This document shows, piece after piece, positions 35,827 through 45,119 of a stretch of DNA of 56,622 bases. Each line of letters opens with the position of its first letter. Positions within the stretch are counted from its first letter, which is position 1. Below the pieces are notes generated by a model, which saw only the letters and a program-made list of their open reading frames with translations, did no database searches and was not told the origin of the DNA. Source of the stretch: JBFMFH01 sp040752275 (GTDB lineage Bacteria > Acidobacteriota > Vicinamibacteria > Vicinamibacterales > JAKQTR01); contig JBFMFH010000085.1 of assembly GCA_040752275.1 (NCBI GenBank), positions 1 to 56,622 of the forward strand, given 5' to 3'. Both the position numbers and the translations under genes were made by a program.

Positions 35827-37577
35827 CGCCACTGCTGAGGCTGATCGGGTACTCGCGCGCGTACCGAGGACGGTTTGCGGTCGCGCTGGCGGCGATGCTC
35901 GCCTACGGGGCGGCATCGGCGGCGCTGGCCTATCTGATCAAGCCGATCTTCGACGATGTGCTCGGCAAGCAGGAGGCGCTGGCCTGGGTGGCGTGGGCCA
36001 TCCTGCTGGCCTACCTCGTGAAGGGAATCGGGTCGTATGTGTCCTCCTATGTGATGGCGGACGTTGGACAGCGCGTCGTCCTGGATGTTCGCACGGACCT
36101 CTTCCGGAGCACGATCCACCAGTCGACGGCGTTCTTCAAGGCCCGGAGCACCGGGCAGTTGCTGTCGCGGCTGACGAACGATGTCGGACAGGTGCAGCAG
36201 GTCGTTTCGGACACCGTCGCGGACCTGATGCGCGAATCGCTCGCCGTGTTCGGCTTTGCGGCGGTGCTCTTCTACCTGGATGCCAGGCTGGCGTTGGTGT
36301 GCCTGACTGGCGCACCGGTCATCCTGTACCCGCTGGTCCGCCTCGGCAAGCGCCTGCGAGCGATGACTCGATTGAGCCAGGAGCACCAGGAGGCCATGTC
36401 CCACGTGGCCACCGAGGCGTTCACCAGTCATCGGATCGTGAAGGCGTTCGGTGCGGAGGAGCGGGAGACGCGGCGCTTCGGCACCGCGGCCCGGGCCCTG
36501 TATCGGACCAATCTGAGAGTCACGGCGGCCGTGTCGATGATGCCGCCCGTGATGGAACTGCTCGGCGGCGCGGCGGCGGCGACCGCCCTCTGGTACGGGA
36601 GCCGGGAGATCGCGGCTGCGCGGATGACCCAGGGCGATTTCACCGCCTTCGTGGCGGCTCTCTTCATGATGTACGGCCCGCTCAAGAAGCTGAGCCGTGT
36701 CAACGCGAGCATCCAGCAGGCGATGGCGGCCTCGCAGCGGATCTTCGACCTCATGGACCTGCGGACCGAGGTGCCGGAGGCGCCCGGCGCCATGCCGCTT
36801 CGCTTGCTGTCGAAGACGATCGAGTTCCGCGACGTCGCCTTCGAGTACGAAGACGCACACGGGCGGGACGCCCTGCGGGGCGTCTCGTTCACCGTGCCGG
36901 CCGGTCTGAGCGTGGCGATCGTCGGGCGGAGCGGGGCTGGAAAGACGAGTCTCGTCAACCTGATTCCCCGCTTCTACGACGTGAAGAGCGGTGCCATTCT
37001 GATCGACGGGATCGACATACGCGGGGTCACGCTCGTGTCCTTGCGCGACCAGATCAGCGTCGTGACGCAGGAGACCGTCCTCTTCGACGACACCGTGGCT
37101 GCCAACATCGCCTACGGGCGTCCGCAGGCGAATCGCGAGGAGATTGTGCGGGCCGCGACCGCTGCACGGGCCCACGGGTTCATCGAAGGCATGCCGGACG
37201 GCTACGACACGGTGATCGGCGAGCGCGGCCAGCGCCTCTCGGGAGGGCAGCGCCAGCGCCTGGCCATTGCCCGGGCCATTCTGAACGATGCCCCGATTCT
37301 CATCCTGGACGAAGCCACGTCGTCGCTCGACGCCGAGTCGGAGGCCCTCGTGCAGGACGCCCTCGGCAACCTCTTGCGGGGCCGGACATCCTTCGTCATC
37401 GCGCACCGGCTGTCGACTGTGCAGCGGGCCGACCTCATCGTCGTTCTGGAGCGCGGGAGGGTCGTGGAGATGGGCAGGCACGAGGAGTTGCTCGCCCGTG
37501 CCGGGGGCACCTACGCCTCCCTCCACGCCATGCAGTTCATCGAGGCCAGGCGCCGGCCCCAGCCCGCCTCCCCCTGA
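35823..37577 (+). CDS. MsbA-like ABC exporter (fused membrane and ATPase domains)
   Basis: A 584-residue half-transporter. An ABC type-1 exporter membrane domain with six helices (residues about 15-305) precedes the ATPase: Walker A GRSGAGKT, Q-loop VTQETVLF, signature LSGGQRQR, Walker B ILILDEATS and the H-loop AHRLSTV. Length and layout match MsbA, which flips lipid A or lipid-linked oligosaccharides. Given its place at the end of the glycan locus and the lack of a Wzx flippase in the window, glycolipid export is a reasonable inference. The GTG at 35823 overlaps the previous stop. Confidence 0.9.
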   Translation: MTPLLRLIGYSRAYRGRFAVALAAMLAYGAASAALAYLIKPIFDDVLGKQEALAWVAWAILLAYLVKGIGSYVSSYVMADVGQRVVLDVRTDLFRSTIHQSTAFFKARSTGQLLSRLTNDVGQVQQVVSDTVADLMRESLAVFGFAAVLFYLDARLALVCLTGAPVILYPLVRLGKRLRAMTRLSQEHQEAMSHVATEAFTSHRIVKAFGAEERETRRFGTAARALYRTNLRVTAAVSMMPPVMELLGGAAAATALWYGSREIAAARMTQGDFTAFVAALFMMYGPLKKLSRVNASIQQAMAASQRIFDLMDLRTEVPEAPGAMPLRLLSKTIEFRDVAFEYEDAHGRDALRGVSFTVPAGLSVAIVGRSGAGKTSLVNLIPRFYDVKSGAILIDGIDIRGVTLVSLRDQISVVTQETVLFDDTVAANIAYGRPQANREEIVRAATAARAHGFIEGMPDGYDTVIGERGQRLSGGQRQRLAIARAILNDAPILILDEATSSLDAESEALVQDALGNLLRGRTSFVIAHRLSTVQRADLIVVLERGRVVEMGRHEELLARAGGTYASLHAMQFIEARRRPQPASP

Positions 37578-37587
37578 GAGAGACCCG

Positions 37588-38481
37588 ATGATCAAGAGCA
37601 TGACCGGCTTCGCCGCCCTGACACGAGAGGAGACGGACGCGACCATCAGCGTAACCATCCGCTCGGTCAACCACCGCTACCTGGATCTTCAGTTGCGGGT
37701 GCCCCAGTCCTTCAGCGGGATCGAGCCTCGCATCCGCGGGCTCGTCCAGCGGCACGTCGCCCGCGGGCGGGTCGAGGTTGCCGTCTCGCTGCAGTTGCGC
37801 CAGCAGCCTGTGGTCGACATCGACCTGAACGATCGTCTCCTCGCCGCCCTCTCGGGCGTGCTCGATCGAGCGCGAGCATCCGGTCTCATCGACGGGCAAT
37901 TGACACCGGGCGACCTGTTGCGATTTCCCCAGGCCGTGGCGGTGCGTGAATTGCCCCCGGAGCTGGATGCCGGCCAGATTGAGGCGGTGGAGCTGGCGGT
38001 CGAATCGGCGGTTCGGGCGACCCTGGAGGATCTGGACGGCATGCGCCGGCGCGAAGGCGATCTGCTGCGTGCGGATCTGGACGCGAGGCAGGCAGAGGTC
38101 TCCGGCACGGTCGAGCGCCTGGTCGAGATCGCGGGCCGGGGCCGAACGGAGCTCCGGGCCCGCCTGCAAGAGCACGTCGACGCGCTCGTAGGCGACCTCA
38201 CGGTCGATCGGGCCGCTATCGCCCAGGAGGTGGTGCGCTTCGCCGCGAGATCCGACATCAGTGAAGAGGTGGTACGGTTCAGGGCACACGTGGCCCAGTG
38301 GGCCGCCTTGAGCGACTCGCCCGAGCCTTGCGGGCGGAAGCTGGATTTCCTGCTTCAGGAAATGAACCGGGAAATCAACACGATCGGGTCGAAAGCAGAC
38401 GGGGAGTCCGTCCCGGAGCTGGTCATCCACGTGAAAGCCGAGTTGGAGAAGATGCGGGAGCAGGTTCAGAATGTCGAGTAG
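37588..38481 (+). CDS. YicC-family endoribonuclease
   Basis: A 297-residue member of the YicC/YloC family, with the family opening MIKSMTGFA, the NHRYLDLQLRVPQ segment and the closing CGRKLDFLLQEMNREINTIGSKA. Characterised YicC proteins are hexameric RNases that act on small RNAs. The next gene, gmk, starts inside its last codons (11-bp overlap); the yicC-gmk pairing is common in bacteria. The ATG at 37588 lies 10 bp after the exporter stop. Confidence 0.93.
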   Translation: MIKSMTGFAALTREETDATISVTIRSVNHRYLDLQLRVPQSFSGIEPRIRGLVQRHVARGRVEVAVSLQLRQQPVVDIDLNDRLLAALSGVLDRARASGLIDGQLTPGDLLRFPQAVAVRELPPELDAGQIEAVELAVESAVRATLEDLDGMRRREGDLLRADLDARQAEVSGTVERLVEIAGRGRTELRARLQEHVDALVGDLTVDRAAIAQEVVRFAARSDISEEVVRFRAHVAQWAALSDSPEPCGRKLDFLLQEMNREINTIGSKADGESVPELVIHVKAELEKMREQVQNVE

Positions 38482-39109
38482 GGCATCGAGGCGGGGGCGC
38501 CTGTTCATCCTGTCCGCCCCGTCTGGGACCGGCAAGACGACGGTGGCCGAGCGGCTGGTCGCGCGCGCCGCAGGGGTGCGGCGCTCCATCTCGTACACCA
38601 GCCGGCGGGCGAGGGTGGGCGAGACCGACGGCGTGCACTATCACTTCGTCACCCGCGAGCGCTTCGAGGCAATGATTGCCGGCAACCAGTTTCTCGAGTG
38701 GGCCGATGTGTTCGGGCACCTCTACGGCACCTCGCTGGTCGACACCGAGCGGGTTCTGGCAGCGGGCGACGATCTGCTGCTGGTCATCGACGTCCAGGGC
38801 GGACGTCACGTGAAGCGACAGGGCGTGCCCGCCGTGTCCGTGTTCCTACTGCCTCCGTCTCTGGCGGTCCTCGAGTCGAGGCTGCGCGGGCGCGATCGGG
38901 ACAGCCCGGACGCCATACGCACGCGTCTCGAGGTCGCCCGGGAGGAGATCCGGGCGTACTCGGAGTACGACTACGTCCTGGTGAACGACGAGGTGGACCG
39001 ATGCGTAGAGCGGCTCTCGTGCATTATCGTGGCCGAACGCTGCCGGCTGGCGGGCATGGCCGCGGCGGCGGAGGACATTGCCGGGGGGTTTCCGGCCCCC
39101 GGGGCGTAG
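38471..39109 (+). CDS. gmk: Guanylate kinase
   Basis: A 212-residue kinase converting GMP to GDP with ATP. It shows the P-loop SAPSGTGKTT, the GMP-binding SYTSRRARVGETDGVHYHF, FLEWADVFGHLYGT and LLVIDVQGG. A Ser-Arg-Arg replaces the more common T-R-x-P-R arrangement, but the Arg and Glu contacts remain. Its C-terminus has an Ala/Gly-rich extension. coaBC follows after 16 bp, without the rpoZ gene that often lies between them. Confidence 0.93.
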   Translation: MSSRASRRGRLFILSAPSGTGKTTVAERLVARAAGVRRSISYTSRRARVGETDGVHYHFVTRERFEAMIAGNQFLEWADVFGHLYGTSLVDTERVLAAGDDLLLVIDVQGGRHVKRQGVPAVSVFLLPPSLAVLESRLRGRDRDSPDAIRTRLEVAREEIRAYSEYDYVLVNDEVDRCVERLSCIIVAERCRLAGMAAAAEDIAGGFPAPGA

Positions 39110-39125
39110 GCGGCTGGAGGAGGAC

Positions 39126-40346
39126 ATGGCACTGATTGCCCTCGGCGTCAGCGGCGGCATCGGGGCGTACAAGGCTGTCGAGGTGGCCCGGGGCCTGCAG
39201 CAGCGAGGGCACGACGTCGTGGCCGTGATGACGCGCAACGCCAGGCGCTTCGTGGGCCCGGTGACCTTCGAGGCCATCACCAGACACCGCGTGGTGACCT
39301 CACAGTGGACGCCAGGCGCGAATGCGGACATCGAGCACATCTCGCTCGCCAGCGCGATCGAGTTGCTCCTCGTTGCGCCCGCGACGGCGAACATCATCGG
39401 CAAGTTCGCAAGTGGCATCGCCGACGACTTCCTGTCGGCGCTCTACCTCGCGACGAAGGCACCGGTCGTGGTCGCGCCGGCCATGAACACGCACATGCTC
39501 GAGCATCCGGCCGTCGTGGCCAACCTGCGCACGCTGGCGTCCCGCGGCGTGCGGATCCTCGAGCCCGGCGCCGGGTACCTGGCCTGCGGATGGGTGGGGA
39601 AGGGGCGGCTGGCGGATCCCGGCGACATCGTGGACGCGGCCGACGCGGTGCTGCGCCCAACGCGCACGCTGGAGGGGCGGCACGTTCTCGTCACGGCCGG
39701 TCCCACCTTCGAGGACTTCGATCCCGTCAGGTTCATCGGGAACCGGTCGAGTGGCCGGATGGGACTGGCGCTCGCCTCGGAGGCCGGGCGGCGCGGAGCG
39801 CGCGTGACGCTCGTGACCGGACCGATCGCGATCGATCCGCCCCATGTCGACGAGCACGTGCGGGTCCGCAGCGCCGTCGAGATGCACGACGCGGTCATGG
39901 CCTGCGTGTCGGAGGTCGATGCGGTCGTGATGGCCGCCGCCGTGGCCGACTATCGTCCCGCTGAGCCGTCCTCCGAGAAGGTCGCCAAGCGTGCCGGCGA
40001 TCTGACGGTGACGCTCACACGCACGCCGGATATCCTCGCTGCCCTGGGCGCGTGGCGGGCCGATCGGAGCCTCAGACGCCCTGTGCTGGTCGGATTCGCG
40101 GCCGAGACCGGCGACCCGGAGCAACGCGCGCGGGAGAAGCTCGTGTCGAAACGCGTCGACCTGATCGTGGCCAACGATGTGCTGCGGGAGGGCGCCGGGT
40201 TCGAGGCCGACACGAACATCGTGACCATCGTCGGCCCCGATTCGAGCGAGCCACTGCCCCTGCAGGCGAAGACAGCCGTCGCCGCGGCCGTCCTCGATCG
40301 CGTCGAGCGGTTGCTGGGGAGACTGCCGGCGCCGGCCGGCCGGTGA
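39126..40346 (+). CDS. coaBC: Bifunctional phosphopantothenoylcysteine decarboxylase/synthase
   Basis: A 406-residue coenzyme A biosynthesis enzyme. The N-terminal flavin domain (CoaC) has GVSGGIGAYKAVE, the catalytic His in ADIEHISLA, VAPAMNTHM and GYLACGWVGKGR. The C-terminal CoaB domain has VLVTAGPTFEDFDPVRFIGNRSSG, split here as VTAGPTFEDFDP and RFIGNRSSGRMG, then AAVADYRP and the Lys in the KRVDLIVANDV segment. GGAGGA before the ATG at 39126 fixes the start. Confidence 0.94.
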   Translation: MALIALGVSGGIGAYKAVEVARGLQQRGHDVVAVMTRNARRFVGPVTFEAITRHRVVTSQWTPGANADIEHISLASAIELLLVAPATANIIGKFASGIADDFLSALYLATKAPVVVAPAMNTHMLEHPAVVANLRTLASRGVRILEPGAGYLACGWVGKGRLADPGDIVDAADAVLRPTRTLEGRHVLVTAGPTFEDFDPVRFIGNRSSGRMGLALASEAGRRGARVTLVTGPIAIDPPHVDEHVRVRSAVEMHDAVMACVSEVDAVVMAAAVADYRPAEPSSEKVAKRAGDLTVTLTRTPDILAALGAWRADRSLRRPVLVGFAAETGDPEQRAREKLVSKRVDLIVANDVLREGAGFEADTNIVTIVGPDSSEPLPLQAKTAVAAAVLDRVERLLGRLPAPAGR

Positions 40347-40368
40347 GCGCCGGCAGCGCAGGAGGAAC

Positions 40369-41148
40369 GTGACACCAGTGCGTGACCACGATCAGATTCA
40401 GGAACACCTCCGGTTCTTCGGCGAGATCGGCGTGGGCGGCGTGAGCCGGGATCCCGCGTGGCGGCGGCGGGGCCACCGAGCGGGCGGTCGTGGCCGCGCG
40501 GCCGGCGTGGCCGAGGCCGACAATGGGGCGGTTCCTCGCGGATCCCTGTTCGACCCGCCTCCCGCGGCCGGCGTCGTCGAGAGCCTCGATCAGATCAGGG
40601 AGGAGATTGGCCCCGCGTGCACCCGGTGCAAGCTCCACGGATTGGGGCGCACGCAAGTCGTCTTCGGCGTCGGCAGCCCGAATGCGGACCTGATGTTCGT
40701 CGGTGAGGGGCCCGGCCACGATGAAGACGTCCAGGGTATCCCGTTTGTCGGCCGGGCCGGCCAGCTCCTGACCCGCATCATCGAGGCGATCAAGCTGAAG
40801 CGGGAGAACGTCTATATCGCGAACGTCGTGAAGTGCCGTCCGCCCGGTAATCGTAATCCCGAGCCGGACGAGGTTGCGACGTGCGAGCCATTCCTGCTCA
40901 GGCAGGTCCGTGCCATTCGCCCGAGAGTCATCGTCGCGCTGGGCACGGTCGCGGCGCAGGCGTTGCTCCGCACCAGGGAGCCCATCACCAGGTTGCGAGG
41001 GCGCGTCTACCGGTACGAGGGCGCCCGGCTCGTGCCGACCTTCCATCCCGCGTACTTGCTTCGCAATCCCGAGCGAAAGCGGGAAGTGTGGGAAGACATG
41101 CAGAAGGTCCGCGACATGCTGGCCGACACGTCCCCCGGTCCGGTTTGA
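40369..41148 (+). CDS. Uracil-DNA glycosylase, family 4 (Fe-S type)
   Basis: A 259-residue DNA repair glycosylase. The conserved part starts near residue 70: CTRCKLHGLGRTQVVFG supplies the first two cluster Cys, and GEGPGHDEDVQGIPFVGRAGQLL is the uracil pocket, represented by GEGPGHDEDVQG and PFVGRAGQLL. VVKCRPPGNRNPEP and CEPFLLRQ give the remaining Cys. PTFHPAYLLRNP is the C-terminal His motif. The first 65 residues form a Gly/Arg-rich linker not needed by the family. GGAGGA lies close before the GTG at 40369; GTG 40378 is an alternative. Confidence 0.92.
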   Translation: MTPVRDHDQIQEHLRFFGEIGVGGVSRDPAWRRRGHRAGGRGRAAGVAEADNGAVPRGSLFDPPPAAGVVESLDQIREEIGPACTRCKLHGLGRTQVVFGVGSPNADLMFVGEGPGHDEDVQGIPFVGRAGQLLTRIIEAIKLKRENVYIANVVKCRPPGNRNPEPDEVATCEPFLLRQVRAIRPRVIVALGTVAAQALLRTREPITRLRGRVYRYEGARLVPTFHPAYLLRNPERKREVWEDMQKVRDMLADTSPGPV

Positions 41149-41152
41149 CTCC

Positions 41153-43660
41153 ATGCCGCGCCTGGCCTCGGTTGCGGTGCCCGTCCCGCACCTCGACCTC
41201 CTGACCTACGGCGTCCCGGCCGAGTTCCCGACACCCCACGCCGGAGCGCGCGTGCTCGTGCCGCTCGGCACACGGACGGTCACGGGCTGCGTGGCGGCCG
41301 TGCAGTCGGTTCCGCGCGAGCCAGCCACCAGTGGGGCGTTGCGGGACATCCTCGATCTGCTCGACGATGGTCCGTACCTCCCCGAGGACATCGTGAAGCT
41401 CGCGCTGTGGGTGTCGGATTACTACGCGTGTGCCCCGGGTGAGGCTGTTGCGGCGGCAGCCCCACCCATGGCCTGGATCGAGAGCCGACGGGTCGTCACG
41501 GTCACGCCGGATGGACAACGGCGGCTGGAGGCTGACGACCTCGGCGATCTGCCTCCGCTGCAGGCGGCGGGACTTCGGGTGCTTGCGGCCGGCAAGAGCC
41601 TGCCCGTCTCGACATTCCGGTCCCGACTGGCCGCGAAGCTGGGGCGACCGGGGACAGCTCCGGGAGGGTGGGCGCTGCGCGCACTCGAGCGGGCTGGTCT
41701 CGTCAACGTGTCACAACTCCTGGGTGGACAGCGCATGGCCTACCGGACCACGCGAGTGGCCGAGCTCACCCCCCAAGGACAGGTGGTGGCGGCGGCGCTG
41801 CGTGACGGAGCCAGCGTCGAGGGATTGGGCCCCCGCCAGCGTGAGGCTCTGCGAGCGCTGGCCGCCGCTCCCGACGGCCTGCCAACTTCCGACATGCGGG
41901 ATCGACGCCTCGGCGTGGACGGGCTCCACCGCTTGGCGCTGCGTGGGCTGCTGACGGTCCGGCGCCAGACGGTCGAGCGCGATCCCTTCGCCGGCCCGTG
42001 GGGGCGCGACGTCGGTGGCGTCGAACGTGCCGGAGTCCCCACGCTCACGCCCCAGCAGGAGCTGGGCATCGATCGCCTCGTGAATCTCCTGGGCGAGGGC
42101 CGATTCCGTGTGGCCTTGCTGCACGGTGTGACAGGGAGCGGCAAGACGGAAGTCTACCTGCGGCTTGCCGCGTGGACGCGCGAACATGGCCGGCAGGCGC
42201 TGATCCTGGTGCCCGAGATTGCCCTCACGCCGGTCATGGCGGCCCTGTTCCGCGGCCGCTTCGGACCGCGCGTCGCGATCCAGCACAGCGGTCTGTCCGA
42301 CGGCGAGCGGCACGATCAGTGGCAGCGGATCCGCCAGGGGGCGGTCGACGTCGTGGTCGGCACCCGGTCTGCCGTGTTCGCGCCCGTCACGCGGCTGGGC
42401 CTCATCGTCATCGACGAAGAACACGACGGCTCGTACAAGCAGGACGACACACCCCGCTACAACGGGCGCGACGTCGCGATTGTGCGCGCGCGCGACGCCG
42501 GTGCTCTCGCCGTGCTCGGGTCGGCGACGCCGTCGCTCGAATCGTTTCACCATGCCCGCGCGGGTCGCTACGAACTGGTCTCGCTCGACCGCCGGGTGTG
42601 CGATCGTCCGCTGGCGCGGGTCAGCACCGTCGACATGCGGCAGGAATTCGCCGAGATGGGACCGGGCGTCGTCTTGAGCCGCCCCATGGTCGACGGCATC
42701 AGAACCCGAATCGGCCAGGGGGAGCAGGTGCTGTTGCTCCTGAACCGACGCGGACTGTCGACCGCGGTGTTCTGCAGGCAGTGCGGCGGCACGGTCGAGT
42801 GTCCCAACTGCGACGTCTCGCTCGTCGTGCATGGACGCGGTACGGCCGTTTGCCACTACTGCAACTACGGGCGCCGGGTGCCGCGCGACTGCCCGACTTG
42901 CGGGGGCTCGTACCTCGAGCAGATGGGCTTCGGCACGGAGCGCGTCGAGGCGGAGGTGCGCACCGTCTTTCCCGATGCCAGGGTGGGCCGGCTGGATCGG
43001 GACGCCGTGAGGCGCCGCGGCGCCATGACGGAGGTGCTCGCCCGTTTCGCCAAGGGAGATCTCGACGTGCTCGTCGGCACGCAGATGATCGCGAAGGGCC
43101 ACGATTTCCCGCGCGTGACGCTGGTGGGCGTGATCTCCGCGGACGTCGGCCTGGGACTCGCCGATTTCAGAGCCGCCGAGCGGACGTTTCAGCTCCTGAC
43201 GCAGGTCGTCGGCCGGGCCGGACGCGGAGACCGGCCGGGCGAGGCCGTCGTGCAGACGCTGTACCCCGACCACTACAGCATCCGCCACGCCTGTTCGCAG
43301 GATTACGGGGCATTCGTCGAAGAGGAGCTCCGCTACCGGCGGGCCATGCGCTACCCGCCCATCGTCGCGCTGGTGAACGCCATCGTGCGGGGACCGAGTT
43401 TCGGCGCGGCGATGGCCAGCGCGCGCCATCTGGTAGAACACATCGGTCGTGCCATGCCGAGGCCAGGCGAGTTCCAGGTGCTCGGCCCCGCTCCGGCGCC
43501 CCTCGCCAGACTGCGCGGTGAGCATCGTGCGCAGTTCTTCCTGAAGGGGAGGCCGTCGGCACGAACCCACATGCGCCGGGCTGTCCTCGCGGCCATTGCG
43601 GCGCACCCTGAGCTTCGGCGCCGCGTCTCGGTCGACATCGATCCGATCAGCGTGCTCTGA
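41153..43660 (+). CDS. priA: Primosomal replication restart helicase PriA
   Basis: An 835-residue 3'-5' helicase that restarts stalled replication forks. The N-terminal DNA-binding domain (VAVPVPHLDLLTYGVP) is followed by a winged-helix region, a helicase core with Walker A GVTGSGKTEVY near residue 325 and DEEHDGSYKQ, and the zinc-binding block CRQCGGTVECPNC ... CHYCNYG ... CPTCGG (residues about 540-585) with eight Cys. The C-terminal lobe carries GTQMIAKGHDFPRVTLVG and QVVGRAGRGDRPG. The ATG at 41153 lies 4 bp after the glycosylase stop. Confidence 0.96.
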   Translation: MPRLASVAVPVPHLDLLTYGVPAEFPTPHAGARVLVPLGTRTVTGCVAAVQSVPREPATSGALRDILDLLDDGPYLPEDIVKLALWVSDYYACAPGEAVAAAAPPMAWIESRRVVTVTPDGQRRLEADDLGDLPPLQAAGLRVLAAGKSLPVSTFRSRLAAKLGRPGTAPGGWALRALERAGLVNVSQLLGGQRMAYRTTRVAELTPQGQVVAAALRDGASVEGLGPRQREALRALAAAPDGLPTSDMRDRRLGVDGLHRLALRGLLTVRRQTVERDPFAGPWGRDVGGVERAGVPTLTPQQELGIDRLVNLLGEGRFRVALLHGVTGSGKTEVYLRLAAWTREHGRQALILVPEIALTPVMAALFRGRFGPRVAIQHSGLSDGERHDQWQRIRQGAVDVVVGTRSAVFAPVTRLGLIVIDEEHDGSYKQDDTPRYNGRDVAIVRARDAGALAVLGSATPSLESFHHARAGRYELVSLDRRVCDRPLARVSTVDMRQEFAEMGPGVVLSRPMVDGIRTRIGQGEQVLLLLNRRGLSTAVFCRQCGGTVECPNCDVSLVVHGRGTAVCHYCNYGRRVPRDCPTCGGSYLEQMGFGTERVEAEVRTVFPDARVGRLDRDAVRRRGAMTEVLARFAKGDLDVLVGTQMIAKGHDFPRVTLVGVISADVGLGLADFRAAERTFQLLTQVVGRAGRGDRPGEAVVQTLYPDHYSIRHACSQDYGAFVEEELRYRRAMRYPPIVALVNAIVRGPSFGAAMASARHLVEHIGRAMPRPGEFQVLGPAPAPLARLRGEHRAQFFLKGRPSARTHMRRAVLAAIAAHPELRRRVSVDIDPISVL

Positions 43661-43731
43661 TTCCGGGCTCCGTGATCACTGGAAGACCGGTCCGTCCGTC
43701 CAGAGACGGCCGCAGACGCGGTAGGCCAGAC

Positions 43732-44757
43732 TCACTGTGGGTGGATCAGGTCCAGCGGCTCGATCGGGGCCGGCGTGAAGCAGAGAACCAGCACGGCCAG
43801 CGCGACCAGGGCCAGGATCCGGCGGTTCCGGTCCAGCGGGACGTCCTCATCGTAGGTCGGCGGATGGCGCCATCCGAACACGAACAGCAGGGCCACGGCG
43901 AGACCCGTCCAGACAATCCAACTCGATGAGTACAGCGCCAGACCGAGCGCACCGCCGACGGCGGCTACCGTGACGAGCATCGACTTGCGCCCCAGGGCGG
44001 CGTAGGCGATGTGTCCTCCGTCGAACTGGCCGATCGGAAACAGGTTGAGCGCCGTCGCGAGCAGTCCGAACCAGGCAGCAAACGCCATGGGGTGGAGGTT
44101 GAGCGAGTAGCCGTCGGGGATGCTTCCCCAGACCACGCGCGCCGCCAGTTGGAAGAGGAGTGGCTCACCCAGCTCCAGCCCCGTGAAGTCCGCGGGAATC
44201 CTGGCGATGTTCGACAGCACAATCCCGATGAACAGCGCAGGCACCGCCACGACGAAGCCGGCGAGCGGGCCGGCGATGCCGACATCGAACAACGCCCGCT
44301 TGGTGGGGATCGGCTGGCGGATGCGGATGAAGGCCCCCGCCGTACCGGTCAGTGGAAACGGGATCGGCAGGAAGTACGGCAGCGAGGCGTTGATCCCATA
44401 CCACCGGCAGGCGAGATAGTGGCCAGCCTCATGAGCTCCAAGGATCGCGAGGATCGTGACCGAATACCACAACCCGCGGGCCAGGAATGGGACCACCTGG
44501 AGTTCAGGTACGCGGTCTGTGAACCCGGCGGCGAAGGCGAGCCAGTGGTAGCCGCCGACCAGCGTGGTCGTTCCGAGCGTGGCGACCAGCAAGAGCGCGT
44601 GCAACCAGATCGAGTCGGCCGGGCGCCGGGCTGCCACCCTGCCCGACAGCGGAGCGGGAATGTCCGACCGCCCGGCTCCGCGGCTCGGCGGCGCGTCGTC
44701 CGTGGCGCCGAACGCGGCGATGCGCTCGGCGTCGTCGTGTGGTCTGGGTTCGGTCAA
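43732..44757 (-). CDS. Site-2 protease family membrane metalloprotease (M50)
   Basis: A 341-residue intramembrane protease. The zinc site HEAGH is at residues 109-113 in a transmembrane helix, with the third ligand motif NLFPIGQFDGGH later. About seven hydrophobic segments are present. LPYFLPIPFPLTGTAGAFI between the motifs matches the EGY1-like plant/cyanobacterial branch. It lacks a PDZ domain, so it is not RseP. The substrate is unknown. It converges on priA and lies 26 bp downstream of the HU-like gene. Confidence 0.9.
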   Translation of the reverse strand: MTEPRPHDDAERIAAFGATDDAPPSRGAGRSDIPAPLSGRVAARRPADSIWLHALLLVATLGTTTLVGGYHWLAFAAGFTDRVPELQVVPFLARGLWYSVTILAILGAHEAGHYLACRWYGINASLPYFLPIPFPLTGTAGAFIRIRQPIPTKRALFDVGIAGPLAGFVVAVPALFIGIVLSNIARIPADFTGLELGEPLLFQLAARVVWGSIPDGYSLNLHPMAFAAWFGLLATALNLFPIGQFDGGHIAYAALGRKSMLVTVAAVGGALGLALYSSSWIVWTGLAVALLFVFGWRHPPTYDEDVPLDRNRRILALVALAVLVLCFTPAPIEPLDLIHPQ

Positions 44758-44783
44758 CGGGACAACCCGTGCGCGCGGGTGGG

Positions 44784-45053
44784 TCAGGTGATCTCCTGCA
44801 AGTCCTTGCCCGGCTTGAACCTGATGGTTCGTCCCGGAGGGATCTTCACTTCGCGGCCCGTCCGCGGGTTACGGCCGATGCCGCGCTTCCGGGGCTTGAC
44901 CTGAAACACCCCGAACCCCCGCAGTTCGATGCGTTCACCGCGCTGCATCGACAGGCGCATGGCATCGAACACGGCATCGACCGCGAGTTCAGCCTTGACC
45001 TTGGTGATGTCGGCTATCTGGGCGACCTCGTTGACGATGTCGACTTTGATCAT
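44784..45053 (-). CDS. HU/IHF-family DNA-binding protein
   Basis: An 89-residue nucleoid protein. MIKVDIVNEVAQIADITKVKAE is the helical dimer domain start (IKVDIVNEVAQI, ITKVKAELAVDAVF). RIELRGFGVFQVKPRKRG precedes the DNA-bending arm GRNPRTGREVKIPP, with the intercalating Pro, and RTIRFKPGKDLQ closes the fold. Whether it is HU or an IHF subunit cannot be decided; the RGFGVF loop is IHF-like. The ATG at 45053 has CAGGAG upstream, and a near-perfect promoter precedes it. Confidence 0.94.
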   Translation of the reverse strand: MIKVDIVNEVAQIADITKVKAELAVDAVFDAMRLSMQRGERIELRGFGVFQVKPRKRGIGRNPRTGREVKIPPGRTIRFKPGKDLQEIT

Positions 45054-45090
45054 GTGCCGACCACGCTCCTGCGGCTTGATGTTGCTAACT

Positions 45091-45119
45091 ATCATAGATA
45101 CCGACACTTAGCCTGTCAA
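45091..45119 (-). promoter_or_regulatory. Near-consensus sigma-70 promoter of the HU/IHF gene
   Basis: On the minus strand TTGACA (45114-45119), a 17-bp spacer and TATGAT (45091-45096) lie about 40 bp before the ATG. It is the strongest promoter match in the window, as expected for an abundant nucleoid protein. Confidence 0.85.

Noticed and set aside
41711..43606. 631-codon minus-strand frame opposite priA
   Set aside because: Shadow of priA, whose helicase and zinc motifs are unmistakable.
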